Origin: a virus | DNA: 29,665 nt | Direction: 5' to 3' (one strand) | IMG/VR virus record: IMGVR_UViG_3300020186_000074 | Span: 1-29,665 of that record | In this document: positions 22,962-29,545 of the stretch, piece by piece | How the letters are laid out: each line of letters begins with the position of its first letter | How positions within the stretch are numbered: the first letter of the stretch is position 1 | The notes under the pieces: model-generated | Database searches by the model: none | Seen by the model: only the letters and a program-made list of their open reading frames with translations | Told to the model about the DNA's origin: nothing | Position numbers and translations under genes: made by a program

Positions 22962-23467
22962 TCCGTCACCTGTTGCCGATCCCGGCCGTGCTGCTCGTCG
23001 CCGGCGTGCTCGCGGTGACCGGGGCGCAGGCCGACTCGACGCCCGCGCCAGTCGGTTATGCCAAAGATGCCCCGCGCGTTGTGCCCGCGGCGAAACTCGT
23101 CAAAGCGGTCGGGCAGCGCGAGAGGTGGCGGGCGCGTGCCGTGCGGGCAGAGCAGGTGCTGAGGTCCTCGCCGGACGCCGAGACGTCGCTCCAGATCGCG
23201 GGGATCGTCTACGGGCAGTCGTGGACGGCGATGCGCTCGTGCTGGCTCTCGGAGGGCTACCGCAACGGGGAGCGCTACCAGAGGCGGATCGTCCGCTACA
23301 ACCGCGCGGGCAGCGGCGCCGCCGGTCCCGCTCAGTTCATGCCGGGCACGTGGGCGGGCACGCCGTTCGGCCGCTTCGACATCCACAACGTCTTCGCCCA
23401 GGCGATGGCGACCGGGTGGATGTGGCAGCGGGACCGTCGCGGCGAGTGGGCTGGTGCCGGATGCTGA
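22958..23467 (+). CDS. secreted lysozyme-like (transglycosylase) protein
   Basis: A 169-residue protein from GTG 22958 with an N-terminal signal peptide (about residues 1-25, ending GAQA before DSTP). Residues about 90-169 match the lysozyme/transglycosylase fold of actinobacteria and their phages: MRSCWLSEGYRNG with Glu99 as candidate catalytic acid, then GSGAAGPAQFMPGTWAGTPF, IHNVFAQAMATGWMWQRDRR, and a final Cys169 that may pair with Cys95. It would cut peptidoglycan outside the membrane. Its place among DNA-metabolism genes, about 7 kb from the lysis block, is unusual. Confidence 0.75.
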   Translation: MIRHLLPIPAVLLVAGVLAVTGAQADSTPAPVGYAKDAPRVVPAAKLVKAVGQRERWRARAVRAEQVLRSSPDAETSLQIAGIVYGQSWTAMRSCWLSEGYRNGERYQRRIVRYNRAGSGAAGPAQFMPGTWAGTPFGRFDIHNVFAQAMATGWMWQRDRRGEWAGAGC

Positions 23468-23586
23468 CACCAGATCAGTACCTCGGTGCCATCGAGCAGG
23501 CGTTCCTTACCTACGGGGCCGACGGCGACGTGGGCAAGTTCACCCGCGCCGTGGAAGCGGCCCTGCGCGCGTGGCGGGCGTCGTGA
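23461..23586 (+). CDS. 41-residue helical protein
   Basis: A short frame overlapping the previous gene by 7 bases and the next by 4 (GTGA). The product (MLTPDQYLGAIEQAFLTYGA, DGDVGKFTRAVEAALRAWRA) is two amphipathic helices. Function unknown. Confidence 0.55.
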   Translation: MLTPDQYLGAIEQAFLTYGADGDVGKFTRAVEAALRAWRAS

Positions 23587-23879
23587 GCGGCCAGCCGAGA
23601 TTCCGGCACGCCCACCCGCTGACCGCGAAGGCGCAGGGGATGATGCTCGACCTCCGGCTCGGTCCGTGCGGGGATTGCGAGAACCCGGCGGAGTGGAGCG
23701 ACCTGGCCGGCGTGCTGGCGCGGGCGACCGCGGAGGTTGAGCTAGAGCGGAAGCGGGCGGAGCGGTTGGCCGAGCACTACCGCGGGGCGATCTACGACGC
23801 GCTCCGTGCCAAGGGGGAAGGCGAGGCGCGGGCCATCCTCCTGCGCTCGCTCGCCCTGGACTGGAAGGAGGAGCGATGA
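23583..23879 (+). CDS. coiled-coil paralogue 2
   Basis: A 98-residue protein from GTG 23583. The N-terminal part has a CGDC motif (GPCGDCENPAEWSD); then comes the coiled coil TAEVELERKRAERLAEHYRG, encoded by 23732-23773, which matches 24231-24272 at 40 of 42 bases. It ends KEER in the shared junction sequence GGAGGAGCGATGAGCG. It belongs to the same shuffled family as the genes at 21348, 24091 and 24745. Confidence 0.7.
   Translation: MSGQPRFRHAHPLTAKAQGMMLDLRLGPCGDCENPAEWSDLAGVLARATAEVELERKRAERLAEHYRGAIYDALRAKGEGEARAILLRSLALDWKEER
23732..23773 (+). repeat. 42-base coiled-coil unit, copy 1
   Basis: Matches 24231-24272 with 2 mismatches; it encodes the EVELERKRAERLAE segment. Confidence 0.85.
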
Positions 23880-24094
23880 GCGGCGAGCAGTTGACGCGGT
23901 GGGAGCGAGACGCGCTGGAATCCCTCGACCGGCTAAGGGAGTCAGAAGCCGCCCTCAAGTTCTGCCGGGACGACTTCCACGGCGCGTGCAGGACTGCGAA
24001 CAAGGCCGGGACATCGTGGCGGGAACTGGCGCTGCTCACGGGGTACAGCCTCGCCCACCTGTTCAAGACGTGCCGGGCAGAGGAGGAGCGATGA
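23876..24094 (+). CDS. small helix-turn-helix protein
   Basis: A 72-residue protein (ATGA overlap) beginning MSGEQLTRWERDALESL, akin to the MSVEPLTREER openings of the coiled-coil paralogues. Its C-terminal half (NKAGTSWRELALLTGYSLAH, LFKTCRA) looks like a helix-turn-helix. It may be a small transcription regulator that shares only its N-terminal leader with the paralogues. Confidence 0.65.
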   Translation: MSGEQLTRWERDALESLDRLRESEAALKFCRDDFHGACRTANKAGTSWRELALLTGYSLAHLFKTCRAEEER

Positions 24095-24429
24095 GCGTCG
24101 AGCCGCTTACCCGGGAGGAGCGGGACAGGCTGCAAGACCCGCGCCGCTGGGGAGTGACGCACCAGCGGTGGGAGGCCACCGTGCAGGAGGTCGAGGAGCG
24201 GCTGAAGTTCGTAGCCGCTCAGTGGGAGAAGGAGGTTGAGCTAGAGCGGGAGCGGGCGGAGCGGCTGGCCGAAGCGCTGGGCGGCGCTATCGAGCTGGCC
24301 GATGAGGGATGGTCGTACGCCAGCGACTACTTCCGCGAGAAGTGGAACTACGTAAGCCAGGCCGACGCCCTCCGCGCAATCCTCGCCGTCCACCGGTCGA
24401 AGTCGGCAGATCACGGGAGGGCGTCGTGA
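24091..24429 (+). CDS. coiled-coil paralogue 3
   Basis: A 112-residue protein beginning MSVEPLTREERDRLQDPRRW. It combines the EATVQEVEERLKF start of one coiled-coil unit with the EVELERERAERLAEA unit shared with the gene at 23583, so it is a mosaic. A C-terminal helix (ASDYFREKWNYVSQADALRA) ends it. Function unknown. Confidence 0.7.
   Translation: MSVEPLTREERDRLQDPRRWGVTHQRWEATVQEVEERLKFVAAQWEKEVELERERAERLAEALGGAIELADEGWSYASDYFREKWNYVSQADALRAILAVHRSKSADHGRAS
24231..24272 (+). repeat. 42-base coiled-coil unit, copy 2
   Basis: Second copy of the unit at 23732-23773, with 2 mismatches. Confidence 0.85.
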
Positions 24430-24497
24430 GGTGCCGCACCTGCCACCGCGAACAACAGCGACGCTACCGAGCTCGCATTGAGGAGGAATCACCATGA
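24426..24497 (+). CDS. possible 23-residue CxxC peptide
   Basis: A GTG-started frame (GTGA overlap) encoding VRCRTCHREQQRRYRARIEE, then ESP, and ending in an ATGA overlap with the next gene. CRTCHRE followed by basic residues resembles the start of phage zinc-finger or HNH proteins, so it may be a remnant or a real mini-protein. Confidence 0.4.
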   Translation: MRCRTCHREQQRRYRARIEEESP

Positions 24498-24748
24498 TGC
24501 GTGGCACCAGCGTGGTACGGGGTGTGTTCGGACCCGGGAATCCCGCGCCGTATGGGACGTATCCCCATCCGCGCCCTAGATCGCTCGACCCCGATGGACA
24601 GGGCGTTTCCCCTGCGCTGACTGGCCCGATTCCTGCGGCCGGTGGCGAGGAAATGCGAGCAGGCGTGGCACCCGCGCGGTACACGCATGGGCGCTGCCAG
24701 TGCAGCGAGTGTGTCTCGGCGTGGGCTGCCTGGTGGTGGTCGCTGTGA
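24494..24748 (+). CDS. unknown Pro/Gly-rich protein with CxCxxC
   Basis: An 84-residue protein with AGGAGG (24481-24486) 7 bases before its ATG. The first part is Pro- and Gly-rich and probably disordered (GPGNPAPYGTYPHPRPRSLD). Near the end is HGRCQCSECVSAWAAWWW, a metal-binding-like cysteine cluster followed by tryptophans. No family recognised. Confidence 0.55.
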   Translation: MMRGTSVVRGVFGPGNPAPYGTYPHPRPRSLDPDGQGVSPALTGPIPAAGGEEMRAGVAPARYTHGRCQCSECVSAWAAWWWSL

Positions 24749-25032
24749 GCGTCGAGCCGTTTACGAGGCGGGAGGAGCGGGACGATCTGCTCGCTTTCTC
24801 TCGCATGTGGGCGTCTGATGGCAATGAGGACGGATGGCTGCGGTCATACGCCGCGTCAGTCATCCGCCTAGAGGCCACCGTGCAGGCCGAGACGGCCCGC
24901 GCTGACGCCGCCGAGGAGCGGGCGGAGCGGTTGGCCGAGCTATTGCGGCTGTTTAGACCGCAACTCTCTGACGTAGACGTGAGAGTAGTGGACGAAGCCC
25001 TCGCCGACGACCAGGCGGGGGAGGAGCGATGA
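24745..25032 (+). CDS. coiled-coil paralogue 4
   Basis: A 95-residue protein from GTG 24745 (GTGA overlap), opening VSVEPFTRREERDDLLAFSR and containing EATVQAETARADAAEERAER plus LAE, closest to the gene at 21348. It ends GEER in the shared GGAGGAGCGATGAGCG junction. Function unknown. Confidence 0.7.
   Translation: MSVEPFTRREERDDLLAFSRMWASDGNEDGWLRSYAASVIRLEATVQAETARADAAEERAERLAELLRLFRPQLSDVDVRVVDEALADDQAGEER
24871..24939 (+). repeat. 69-base coiled-coil unit, copy 2
   Basis: Second copy of the unit at 21456-21524, 65 of 69 bases identical. Confidence 0.85.
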
Positions 25033-25592
25033 GCGTGACCTCGCTATGCCTTGGCCTGGACGTCAGTCCTCGCCGGATGGGATGGGGGCTCGTGGACCTG
25101 CTGACCGGCGAGCCGGTGACGTGCGGGTGCGAGGAGCTGTGGAGGAGCAGCACGCGCAAGGCCGAGCACGAGGCCGTCAACTGGCCGGAACAGGCGGAGA
25201 GGACGCAGGCCGCGATTCACCGGTTCGCCGCCGTGCCCCGGACCCACGAGGTGCAGGCCGTGTTCATCGAGCATCCGATCTCCCGGTTCGCGGGCGTGGC
25301 GTACGACGGGGGGCTCGCGGTCGGCGTGGCGATGGCCGAGGTGCAGCGCAGGTGGCCGTGGGTCACCGTGCAGTTCCTCCTGCCCTCGGAGTGGCGTACG
25401 GAAGTGGGCCTCAAGGGCAACGCGAGCAAGGAGGACGTCCTCGCCTTCGCCGAGGCCCTCGAGTGCTGGCCGGTGCTCTGGGACTTCCACCCCCAGGACG
25501 CGGCCGACGCGCTCGTGATCGCGATGGCCGGCCAGCAGCGCAACAAGGAGTCGTGGGACACGGGCGTCGCGCGCGGGGCGGTGTCGGCGTGA
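25029..25592 (+). CDS. RuvC-like Holliday junction resolvase
   Basis: A 187-residue RNase H-fold nuclease that would cut four-way DNA junctions before packaging. The metal-binding acids can be placed: Asp11 (LCLGLDVSPRRMGWGLVD), Glu81 (VQAVFIEHPI), and Asp157/Asp160 (HPQDAADALVIAMAG). The length fits RuvC. It lies in an ATGA/GTGA-coupled run just before a winged-helix gene and a methyltransferase. Confidence 0.85.
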   Translation: MSVTSLCLGLDVSPRRMGWGLVDLLTGEPVTCGCEELWRSSTRKAEHEAVNWPEQAERTQAAIHRFAAVPRTHEVQAVFIEHPISRFAGVAYDGGLAVGVAMAEVQRRWPWVTVQFLLPSEWRTEVGLKGNASKEDVLAFAEALECWPVLWDFHPQDAADALVIAMAGQQRNKESWDTGVARGAVSA

Positions 25593-25822
25593 ACCGCGAC
25601 GAGCGGCGTGCCGCGATCCTCGAGGCGATGGCCGGCGGGCAGTCGCTCACGCCGTCTCGCATCGCGCAGGGCATCGAGGGGCTATCGACGGTCGCCTGTT
25701 GGGCGGAGCTGGGACGCATGTGGGAGGACGGCCTCGTGTCATGGCTGGGCGAGCACACGTACCGGCTGGTCGTGTACCGCGCCCCCGTGGATGAGCAGAC
25801 CGTCATGGACGTGGAGGCGTGA
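25589..25822 (+). CDS. small winged-helix protein
   Basis: A 77-residue protein from GTG 25589. RRAAILEAMAGGQSLTPSRI, WAELGRMWEDGLVSWLGEHT and a terminal strand (YRLVVYRA) make a winged helix-turn-helix. It is probably a transcription regulator or a DNA-binding accessory of the resolvase or methyltransferase on either side. Confidence 0.65.
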   Translation: MNRDERRAAILEAMAGGQSLTPSRIAQGIEGLSTVACWAELGRMWEDGLVSWLGEHTYRLVVYRAPVDEQTVMDVEA

Positions 25823-27033
25823 GCGTTCACCTCGACGACGGCGACGTGGTGCTGCACCTGGGCGATTGCGTCGAGGTCATGGCCGCTATGCCCGCCGAGT
25901 CGGTGGACGCCATCGTGACCGACCCGCCGTACGGATTGAGCCGCGAGCCGGACATAGCCGAGGTGCTGCGTCGCTGGCTAGCGGGCGACGACTACAACCA
26001 TCGCGGCGCCGGATTCATGGGGCGCGCCTGGGACTCGTTTGTTCCCGGCCCGGCGGTCTGGCGCGAGTGCTGGCGCGTGCTGAAGCCCGGAGGTCACCTG
26101 CTCGCCTTCTCGGGCACCCGCACGTCGGATCTCCAGACCATCGCCATCCGTCTCGCGGGCTTCCAGATTCGAGAATCTCTTGTGTTTCTTCACGGCTCGG
26201 GATTTCCGAAGTCCCTGAACGTGTCCAAGGCAATCGACAAGGCGGCCGGGGCCGAGCGGGAGGTGGTGGGCGACAAGCTCAACCGACCGGGGTACCACCT
26301 CAACGGGCACGACGGCGGAGAAGCTTTCGGGCACGGGCTGTCCTCGTCAACCCCCGATACGCGCATGGCGGCGGCGCAGATCACCGCGCCCGCCACGCCC
26401 GAGGCCGCTGCCTGGGAAGGGTGGCATACGGCACTCAAGCCCGCCCACGAGCCGATCGTCATGGCCCGCAAGCCGCTTGCCGAGAGGACCGTGGCGGCGC
26501 AGGTGCTAGCGACCGGAACCGGGGCGATCAACGTGGACGGGTGCCGGATTGGCTGGGCATACGAGGGCGAAGCGGGCGAGACAGAAGCCCGATGCTCTCC
26601 GAACGCCCGAGGCCGCAAGCGGGTTGCGACTGTCGAGGTCACACCGGAAACCATCGCCGTGAACATCAACCCCGCCGGACGCTGGCCCGCCAACGTGATC
26701 CTCGACGAGCGGGCTGCCGAGATGCTGGACGCGGCCGTGGGGGAGAGTCCCGGACCATCACGGTTCTTCTACACCTCCAAGGCGAGCACCGCCGAGCGTG
26801 ACGGGGCTACGCATCCAACGACGAAGCCGCTCGACCTGATGCGCTGGCTTGTGCGGCTCGTCACGCCGCCGGTGGGTGGCGTGGTGCTCGACCCCTTCGC
26901 CGGATCGGGTACGACGCTGCTGGCCGCCCGTAACGAGGGCTTCCGGGCCATCGGCATCGAGCGCGAGGCCGAGTACGCCGCCATGTGCGCGCACCGCCTA
27001 CGGCAGCTCACACTGGAAATGGGGGCGCGATGA
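25819..27033 (+). CDS. orphan DNA methyltransferase (DPPY type)
   Basis: A 404-residue amino-methyltransferase. The catalytic motif IV DPPY is at residues 35-38 (VDAIVTDPPYGLS) and the cofactor-binding motif I DPFAGSGTT is at 358-366, so the order is that of the beta class. Between them lies a large insert (about 120-330), with NVSKAIDKAAGAEREVVGDK, as seen in phage members. It probably methylates adenine N6 or cytosine N4 to protect phage DNA from host restriction; no partner restriction enzyme is present. It starts on a GTG overlapping the previous stop. Sequence specificity is unknown. Confidence 0.85.
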   Translation: MSVHLDDGDVVLHLGDCVEVMAAMPAESVDAIVTDPPYGLSREPDIAEVLRRWLAGDDYNHRGAGFMGRAWDSFVPGPAVWRECWRVLKPGGHLLAFSGTRTSDLQTIAIRLAGFQIRESLVFLHGSGFPKSLNVSKAIDKAAGAEREVVGDKLNRPGYHLNGHDGGEAFGHGLSSSTPDTRMAAAQITAPATPEAAAWEGWHTALKPAHEPIVMARKPLAERTVAAQVLATGTGAINVDGCRIGWAYEGEAGETEARCSPNARGRKRVATVEVTPETIAVNINPAGRWPANVILDERAAEMLDAAVGESPGPSRFFYTSKASTAERDGATHPTTKPLDLMRWLVRLVTPPVGGVVLDPFAGSGTTLLAARNEGFRAIGIEREAEYAAMCAHRLRQLTLEMGAR

Positions 27034-27218
27034 CCGACCTGAAAGAGATTCCCGAGGGGGCTGAGGATTCAGTGAGCGTGCTCCGCGTGGTGCTGAAGGC
27101 GCGTGATGAGGAACTGACCCGTCTGCGCGTGCGCGTGCAGGAGGAGTTCATGCGCCGTCGAGAGGCAGAGTGGCGGCTCGAGTCCGCGCTGCACGACCGA
27201 CCGCCGATCCACGCGTAG
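27030..27218 (+). CDS. short coiled-coil protein
   Basis: A 62-residue charged helical protein (ATGA overlap) with VLKARDEELTRLRVRVQEEF and MRRREAEWRLESALHD. It directly precedes the helicase-like gene with a 2-base gap. Unknown; a loader or accessory of the helicase is possible from position. Confidence 0.6.
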   Translation: MTDLKEIPEGAEDSVSVLRVVLKARDEELTRLRVRVQEEFMRRREAEWRLESALHDRPPIHA

Positions 27219-27220
27219 GG

Positions 27221-28315
27221 ATGGCGATATCGCACCTCCACCCCCTCGACGGGGGTCACGACGACGACCCCGACCCCTGGGGCCTCTCCGACGACCCCCC
27301 GGCGCTCGAGCGCAAGAGGTACCGATCGGGACAAGAGATCTTCGACGCCGCGCCCGATCACGTCCCCTGGATATGGGACGGGTACGCCGCGGTCGGCACC
27401 ATTACCCTGTTCGCCGGTCGCCACAAGGGCGGAAAGAGCACGCTGCTGTTCGAGTTCATCGGCGCCATGTGCGAGGGCCGCGAGCACTACCTCGGACACA
27501 AGATCGCTCCGAGCCCCGTGGTGCTGCTCACCGAGGAGGGGGTGGAAACCCTCCGGGACAAGCTGGAGTCGATTGAGGAGGCCGCGCGTGAGCGCCTGCG
27601 CGTACTCACGCGGGCTGAAGTATCGCCGCGTGGCGAATACGATTGGGCTACGGCCGTGCGCGACGCCGGCATGGAGGCGCTCGAGTGGGGCGCCCGGATC
27701 GTGGTGGTGGACACCTTCGCGTTCTGGGCGCAGATCCGCGACGAAAACGACAACTCGCTGATGCAGGAGGTCGTGAGCGTGCTCGGCGAGCTGACCGTGC
27801 AGGGGCTCGCGGTGATCGTTGTGCATCACTCCCGCAAGGAAGGCGGCGAGGACGGCAACGCCATCCGCGGCGCGAGCAGCCTGCAAGGCGCCGTGGACAT
27901 CATCGTGGAGATGGTCAAGCCGCCGGCCGAGAAGGACGACCAGGACGAATCGGCGGAGCGCGAGCTGCGAGCCATCGGCCGGTTCCCCGGCATCCCCGAG
28001 GCGCTCAGAGTGAAGCTGGTTGACGGCCGCTACAAGGTCATCGGCGAGGGCACAAGGGCACAGATGAAGGCGCTCGCAGGAGAAGCGCGGGTGCTCCAGG
28101 TGCTCAGGGATTCGTACCCTGAGACGATCGACGGTGGGGCGCTGAGAGAGTCAACCGGGCAGCCAAAGGAGACGTCTAATCGGCACCTCCGGGCGCTCGA
28201 GCAGGCGGGCACGATCGAGGCGTTCTCGGACGGCAACGGGAAGCCCAAGAGGTACCGCTGGAGCGGTCCCGCAGCACCGGATCCGTTCCCCCTCGGACCC
28301 CTCAATGGAGGCTGA
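27221..28315 (+). CDS. RecA-fold replicative helicase / RepA-like ATPase
   Basis: A 364-residue protein of the RepA/AAA_25 type. Walker A is at 66-73 (FAGRHKGGKSTLLFEF), a catalytic Glu105 in VVLLTEEGVETL, Walker B at 160-164 (RIVVVDTFAFWA), and a sensor-like VIVVHHSRK near 198-206. A winged helix follows at about 285-355 (VLQVLRDSYPETIDGGALRE, RHLRALEQAGTIEAF). Such proteins unwind DNA as hexamers in plasmid and phage replication. The start 27221 leaves the frame clear of the upstream gene. The motif array directly behind it may be its origin or loading site. Confidence 0.8.
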   Translation: MAISHLHPLDGGHDDDPDPWGLSDDPPALERKRYRSGQEIFDAAPDHVPWIWDGYAAVGTITLFAGRHKGGKSTLLFEFIGAMCEGREHYLGHKIAPSPVVLLTEEGVETLRDKLESIEEAARERLRVLTRAEVSPRGEYDWATAVRDAGMEALEWGARIVVVDTFAFWAQIRDENDNSLMQEVVSVLGELTVQGLAVIVVHHSRKEGGEDGNAIRGASSLQGAVDIIVEMVKPPAEKDDQDESAERELRAIGRFPGIPEALRVKLVDGRYKVIGEGTRAQMKALAGEARVLQVLRDSYPETIDGGALRESTGQPKETSNRHLRALEQAGTIEAFSDGNGKPKRYRWSGPAAPDPFPLGPLNGG

Positions 28316-28316
28316 T

Positions 28317-28499
28317 ATGGACCGACCCACTGACCGACCCACAACCGACCCACACCGACCCAAAGGCTTTCATCGCAAGGCCCCGAAGACCGACCCATCC
28401 GACCGACCCTTTAGGGGAGGTCGGTGGGTCGGTCGGGATACGGGGGAAGAAAACGGGTCGGTAGCGTGGGTCGGTTCGTCGCTGCGGGTGATGACGTGA
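28317..28499 (+). CDS. possible 60-residue protein encoded over the repeat array
   Basis: A frame with GGAGG (28307-28311) 5 bases before ATG 28317 and a stop overlapping the next GTG (GTGA). The product (MDRPTDRPTTDPHRPKGFHR...) is basic and Pro-rich. The repeated unit occurs in different reading frames along it, so the DNA motif, not the protein, appears conserved. It may be translated only to keep coupling between neighbours. Confidence 0.35.
   Translation: MDRPTDRPTTDPHRPKGFHRKAPKTDPSDRPFRGGRWVGRDTGEENGSVAWVGSSLRVMT
28321..28475. repeat. array of nine 9-bp motifs (candidate origin or operator)
   Basis: The motif ACCGACCCA occurs forward at 28321, 28333, 28344, 28354 and 28389, with a one-base variant at 28402, and inverted (TGGGTCGGT) at 28425 and 28467, with a variant at 28454. 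The first four start 12, 11 and 10 bases apart, about one helical turn. The inner copies at 28402 and 28425 form an inverted pair. Iteron clusters behind a helicase or initiator gene are a known origin layout; an operator array is the alternative. Confidence 0.75.
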
Positions 28500-29152
28500 G
28501 CCGACGTGGATACGGATGGATGATCGCGCTGATCGTGTGCGCCGCGTTCTGGGGAGCGGTCGGGGCGACGATTCACCAGGCGGCCGGCGCACCGCTCGTC
28601 GAGGCCACCGTGCTCGGGGACGTCGATGTGCTGAACGCGCGATCGCAGACCTACCTCGCCCAGACGCTGAGGCTGCCGATCCAGCAGGGGCGCCCCGTGC
28701 TCGAGGGCAGCCCGCAGGAGATGGGGCCCTACGCCGGGCTGAGTTACCGGGACCGGGTGGTGATGGGGCGCTACACGCTCCTCGGCATCACGATCGGCGA
28801 TCCCGAGTCGCTGCACATCCTGCTCCACGAGTCGCTGCACACCGACGGGACGCACGAGGAGGAAGGGATCGTGGACGCCTTCACCTGGGATCTGTTCCCG
28901 GCATGGTCGTATCGCCTCACCGGCGTACGCCAGCCGATGGCCGCCGCCGTGTACCCGTCGGAGGTGCAGGCGATACGCAAGGCATCGTCGCTTGCGACGG
29001 GCTCACCGTGGAGGACACGGCCTGCGCGTCTGTGGAGGCGCGCGCTGTGGATGGCCGACGAGCCGACCAGGCAGACGCTCCTCGCCGAAGCGTGGGCACG
29101 GCCGGGGCTCGATGGCCGCGAGCCGGTCTGCTGCATGACCGAGGTGCGCTGA
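28496..29152 (+). CDS. membrane-anchored HExxH protein (metalloprotease-like)
   Basis: A 218-residue protein from GTG 28496. Residues about 8-24 (WMIALIVCAAFWGAVGA) form a signal anchor. The zinc-type motif His111-Glu112-x-x-His115 lies in LHILLHESLHTDGTHEEEGI, with several candidate third ligands (His120, Glu121-123, Asp127). The rest is helical. It would act outside the membrane if active. No full family match is recognised, and phages rarely carry such proteins, so activity is inference from the motif. Confidence 0.65.
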   Translation: MSRRGYGWMIALIVCAAFWGAVGATIHQAAGAPLVEATVLGDVDVLNARSQTYLAQTLRLPIQQGRPVLEGSPQEMGPYAGLSYRDRVVMGRYTLLGITIGDPESLHILLHESLHTDGTHEEEGIVDAFTWDLFPAWSYRLTGVRQPMAAAVYPSEVQAIRKASSLATGSPWRTRPARLWRRALWMADEPTRQTLLAEAWARPGLDGREPVCCMTEVR

Positions 29153-29391
29153 TGCCACGCATCCGTCGGCAGGTGGATCGTAAGCTCGCCATGCACGCCG
29201 AGGTAGAACTGATGGCGGCCAAGGCGACCGGCAAGAGCGAGGCGGGTCCGCAGATGCAGGTGGGCCTGGTCGTCTGGGACGACGGCAAGGTGCCGCGCGT
29301 GCCGTTCATCGGGGCCCACGCCGGCGCTATCGACGGCACCATCCCGCACCGCAACGGCAAGCTGGATAGGTGGACGGGAGTGCGTGGGTAG
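29152..29391 (+). CDS. unknown small protein, last gene of the right arm
   Basis: A 79-residue basic protein whose ATG shares a base with the preceding stop. A helix (VDRKLAMHAEVELMAAKATG) is followed by a strand region (MQVGLVVWDDGKVPRVPFIG). No family recognised. It is the last gene before the non-coding right end. Confidence 0.6.
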   Translation: MPRIRRQVDRKLAMHAEVELMAAKATGKSEAGPQMQVGLVVWDDGKVPRVPFIGAHAGAIDGTIPHRNGKLDRWTGVRG

Positions 29392-29438
29392 CGGCCGTCC
29401 GCGCCGATGTGATATCTATTCCATCAGCGGTGGCTAAG

Positions 29439-29467
29439 GGAGCGGCGGACAAACCGCCATAAGCTCC
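29439..29467 (+). other. two-part stem-loop
   Basis: GGAGC-GGCGG (29439-29448) pairs with CCGCC (29454-29458) and GCTCC (29463-29467), with an ACAAA loop and a 4-base bulge (ATAA). It lies 48 bases after the last gene and may stabilise the transcript end. Confidence 0.45.
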
Positions 29468-29518
29468 TAAGATTTGAGGCCGCCCTGCCTATCTGCACCA
29501 TATCTATCGCTTCGTCTA

Positions 29519-29545
29519 GGCCACCCCTCACCTGGTGGTCTTTTT
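29519..29545 (+). terminator. Rho-independent terminator at the end of the right arm
   Basis: GGCCACC (29519-29525) pairs with GGTGGTC (29534-29540), one pair a wobble, with an 8-base loop, directly followed by TTTTT (29541-29545). It is oriented to end the + strand transcript of the right-arm operon. Confidence 0.7.
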
